In this document: in pieces, positions 5,704 through 6,464 of the stretch
Layout of the letters: every line of letters starts with the position of its first letter
How positions within the stretch are numbered: the first letter of the stretch is position 1
Assembly: GCA_050694055.1 (NCBI GenBank)
Contig: JBOGWX010000062.1
Location: 1 to 6,464 of the forward strand
Source of the DNA: WHSV01 sp050694055
GTDB taxonomy: Bacteria; Actinomycetota; CADDZG01; WHSQ01
Reading direction: 5' to 3'
Length of the DNA: 6,464 bases
Program-made: the position numbers and the translations under genes
Notes under the pieces: model-generated
The model's input: the letters and a program-made list of their open reading frames with translations, nothing else
The model's database searches: none
What the model was told of the DNA's origin: nothing

Positions 5704-6134
5704 CCGAGGCTCGCGGATGGAGATTGCGCGAAACGGGGGGTGCTCTCCTGGGCTGGCGCGATGGCATGGACTATGTCGTGTCCCAGGTGCTTGGTCCAGG
5801 TCCGAGTGCCAAACACCGGTTTTCGTCTTTCGAACCTGACGCCGAGTGGCAGGGTCAGCAAGGGAGAATGATTTACGCGCGGAGCGGTTGCACGATCGCG
5901 TATCTCGGTGATTGGCACTCACATCCACGCGGTGGCGCAACCCCTAGTAGGCAAGACATCGACACCATGAGCGATATCGCCCTCGACCCCGATTTCAGGG
6001 CCCCCGCTCCGCTGTCCGCTATCGCAGTCGGCTCGGGGTTTTTCCGTAGGCGATTTTCTTGTCGGCTCTACGTTTTCGTTTGGAATGGCCAAACTCTCGT
6101 ACCGACCGAATTGGAAATCGTCGAGACAGGCTAA
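5655..6134 (+). CDS. JAB/JAMM-domain isopeptidase-like protein (Cap3-like)
   Basis: This 159-aa single-domain protein has the full JAMM zinc-protease signature: E26 in ETGGALLG, H88 and H90 in DWHSHP, and S98 and D101 in TPSRQD, with the standard HxH-x7-S-x2-D spacing. It would hydrolyse the bond between a modifier C-terminus and its target, or trim a modifier precursor. The ATG at 5655 lies 49 bp before the E2-E1 stop and has no clear Shine-Dalgarno, so translation probably depends on the upstream gene. N-terminal residues WIYENALEELVAEA match the usual first helix of the fold, which supports this start. Paired with an E2-E1 fusion it matches the Cap2/Cap3 pairing of type II CBASS. As the proline-rich protein already ends in Gly, removal from targets is a likelier role than maturation. 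Confidence 0.92.
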   Translation: MPVRCWIYENALEELVAEARGWRLRETGGALLGWRDGMDYVVSQVLGPGPSAKHRFSSFEPDAEWQGQQGRMIYARSGCTIAYLGDWHSHPRGGATPSRQDIDTMSDIALDPDFRAPAPLSAIAVGSGFFRRRFSCRLYVFVWNGQTLVPTELEIVETG

Positions 6135-6343
6135 ATGTCGAGCGATCCTCACCGGACGGAGTCGCAGCCCCTACTTAGCCAGATAGATATCAGATAGAAA
6201 TCGGATAGATCGCTGTTATCGGTGCGACCAGGCGGACCGCGGAACTTCAAAGCTGCCGGCTATGACCAATCGTCGACGCGAAACCGCAGGTCGTCCCTGC
6301 ACAGATGTAGGAAGAAAGTGCCTTGCCGGGGGCACGACTGTCA
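6135..6343. other. Gap between JAB gene and probable IS end
   Basis: Besides the 11-bp tandem repeats I see only a 7-base inverted pair, AGCGATC (6141-6147) and GATCGCT (6208-6214), 60 bases apart. There is no T-run to make a terminator. The plus-strand open frame starting at 6222 has Arg-rich low-complexity translation, no ribosome binding site, and crosses the direct repeats, so it is not called as a gene. Confidence 0.5.
6180..6212 (+). repeat. Three 11-bp imperfect tandem repeats after the JAB gene
   Basis: Units CAGATAGATAT, CAGATAGAAAT and CGGATAGATCG follow each other without gaps, 45 bases after the JAB stop. The AT-rich GATAGA core stands out in GC-rich surroundings. Eleven bases is about one helical turn, so stacked protein binding on one DNA face is possible. 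I can assign no function. Confidence 0.6.
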
Positions 6344-6386
6344 TGTCGCGGGGCATCGTGGACGGTTGTCGCGGAGCATAGTGGAC
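6344..6386. repeat. 20-bp direct repeat, probable end of a second IS
   Basis: The 20-mers at 6344-6363 and 6367-6386 differ at 2 positions and repeat every 23 bp. Both run TGTCGCGG...GTGGAC. They lie between the accessory genes and the stop codon of a minus-strand coding region that enters from the right. Closely spaced repeats of about 20 bp starting with TG at an IS end are a trait of the IS21 family. That assignment is inference. Confidence 0.5.
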
Positions 6387-6391
6387 ACCGG

Positions 6392-6464
6392 TCACCCGAG
6401 ATCGCGCGGCTGATAGTCCCGGCTGGGGTCGAGCTCGAAGTCCCTCAGCAGGACCCCTTCTCGG
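6392..6464 (-). CDS. C-terminal fragment of a gene entering from the right (possible transposase)
   Basis: The minus strand reads REGVLLRDFELDPSRDYQP then RDLG and a TGA at 6392-6394. The open frame continues past the window edge. Only 23 residues are visible, too few to identify a family. The position next to a 20-bp direct repeat suggests an IS-encoded transposase or helper protein, possibly IS21-type. It could also be a chance open frame. Confidence 0.4.
   Translation of the reverse strand, partial: REGVLLRDFELDPSRDYQPRDLG

Noticed and set aside
3997..6134. Complete type II CBASS operon
   Set aside because: E2-E1 and JAB genes fit, but no CD-NTase or CBASS effector gene is present in the window.
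6222..6413. 63-aa plus-strand open frame near the right edge
   Set aside because: It has no ribosome binding site, Arg-rich low-information translation, and runs across the direct repeats of the probable IS end.

Overview
The window is high-GC DNA with GTG and TTG starts. It carries an ISL3-type transposase of a kind I associate with actinobacteria, so a high-GC actinobacterium (or a metagenomic relative) is likely. No single gene fixes the lineage. The layout is that of an accessory island between two insertion sequences.

Left edge (1-1362): a nearly complete ISL3-family IS. The window opens about 3 bp inside its left inverted repeat, and the right inverted repeat ends at 1362. The transposase keeps its zinc-binding cysteines and DDE residues, but its reading frame runs through the right end into flanking DNA. 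A large hairpin covers its ribosome binding site. Bases 1363-1647 show no gene.

Minus-strand arm (3702 down to 1648): a small sigma-70-like factor (179 aa), an 87-aa acidic protein whose start overlaps the sigma stop, a 170-bp gap with a hairpin and a possible leader peptide, then a 363-aa protein with PIN-nuclease-like motifs.

Plus-strand arm (3820 to 6134): a 57-aa proline-rich protein made of five 7-residue repeats and ending in Gly, a fused E2-E1 ubiquitin-transfer-like enzyme (568 aa), and a JAB/JAMM isopeptidase-like protein (159 aa). The proline-rich gene is in frame with the E2-E1 gene, separated by one TAA and one further codon. The E2-E1 and JAB genes overlap by 49 bp. The two arms diverge from a 117-bp region (3703-3819) that contains several perfect dyads.

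Right edge (6135-6464): an 11-bp triple tandem repeat, then a 20-bp direct repeat next to the C-terminal end of a minus-strand coding region. Together these look like the end of a second IS, possibly IS21-like.

Working interpretation (inference): the plus arm is a ubiquitin-like conjugation and deconjugation module. It resembles the Cap2/Cap3 pair of type II CBASS, but neither a CD-NTase nor a beta-grasp ubiquitin-like protein is visible. The proline-rich repeat protein with a C-terminal Gly is the best candidate for the conjugated modifier. The divergent sigma factor may control the locus, and the PIN-like protein may be a nuclease effector or an unlinked neighbour.
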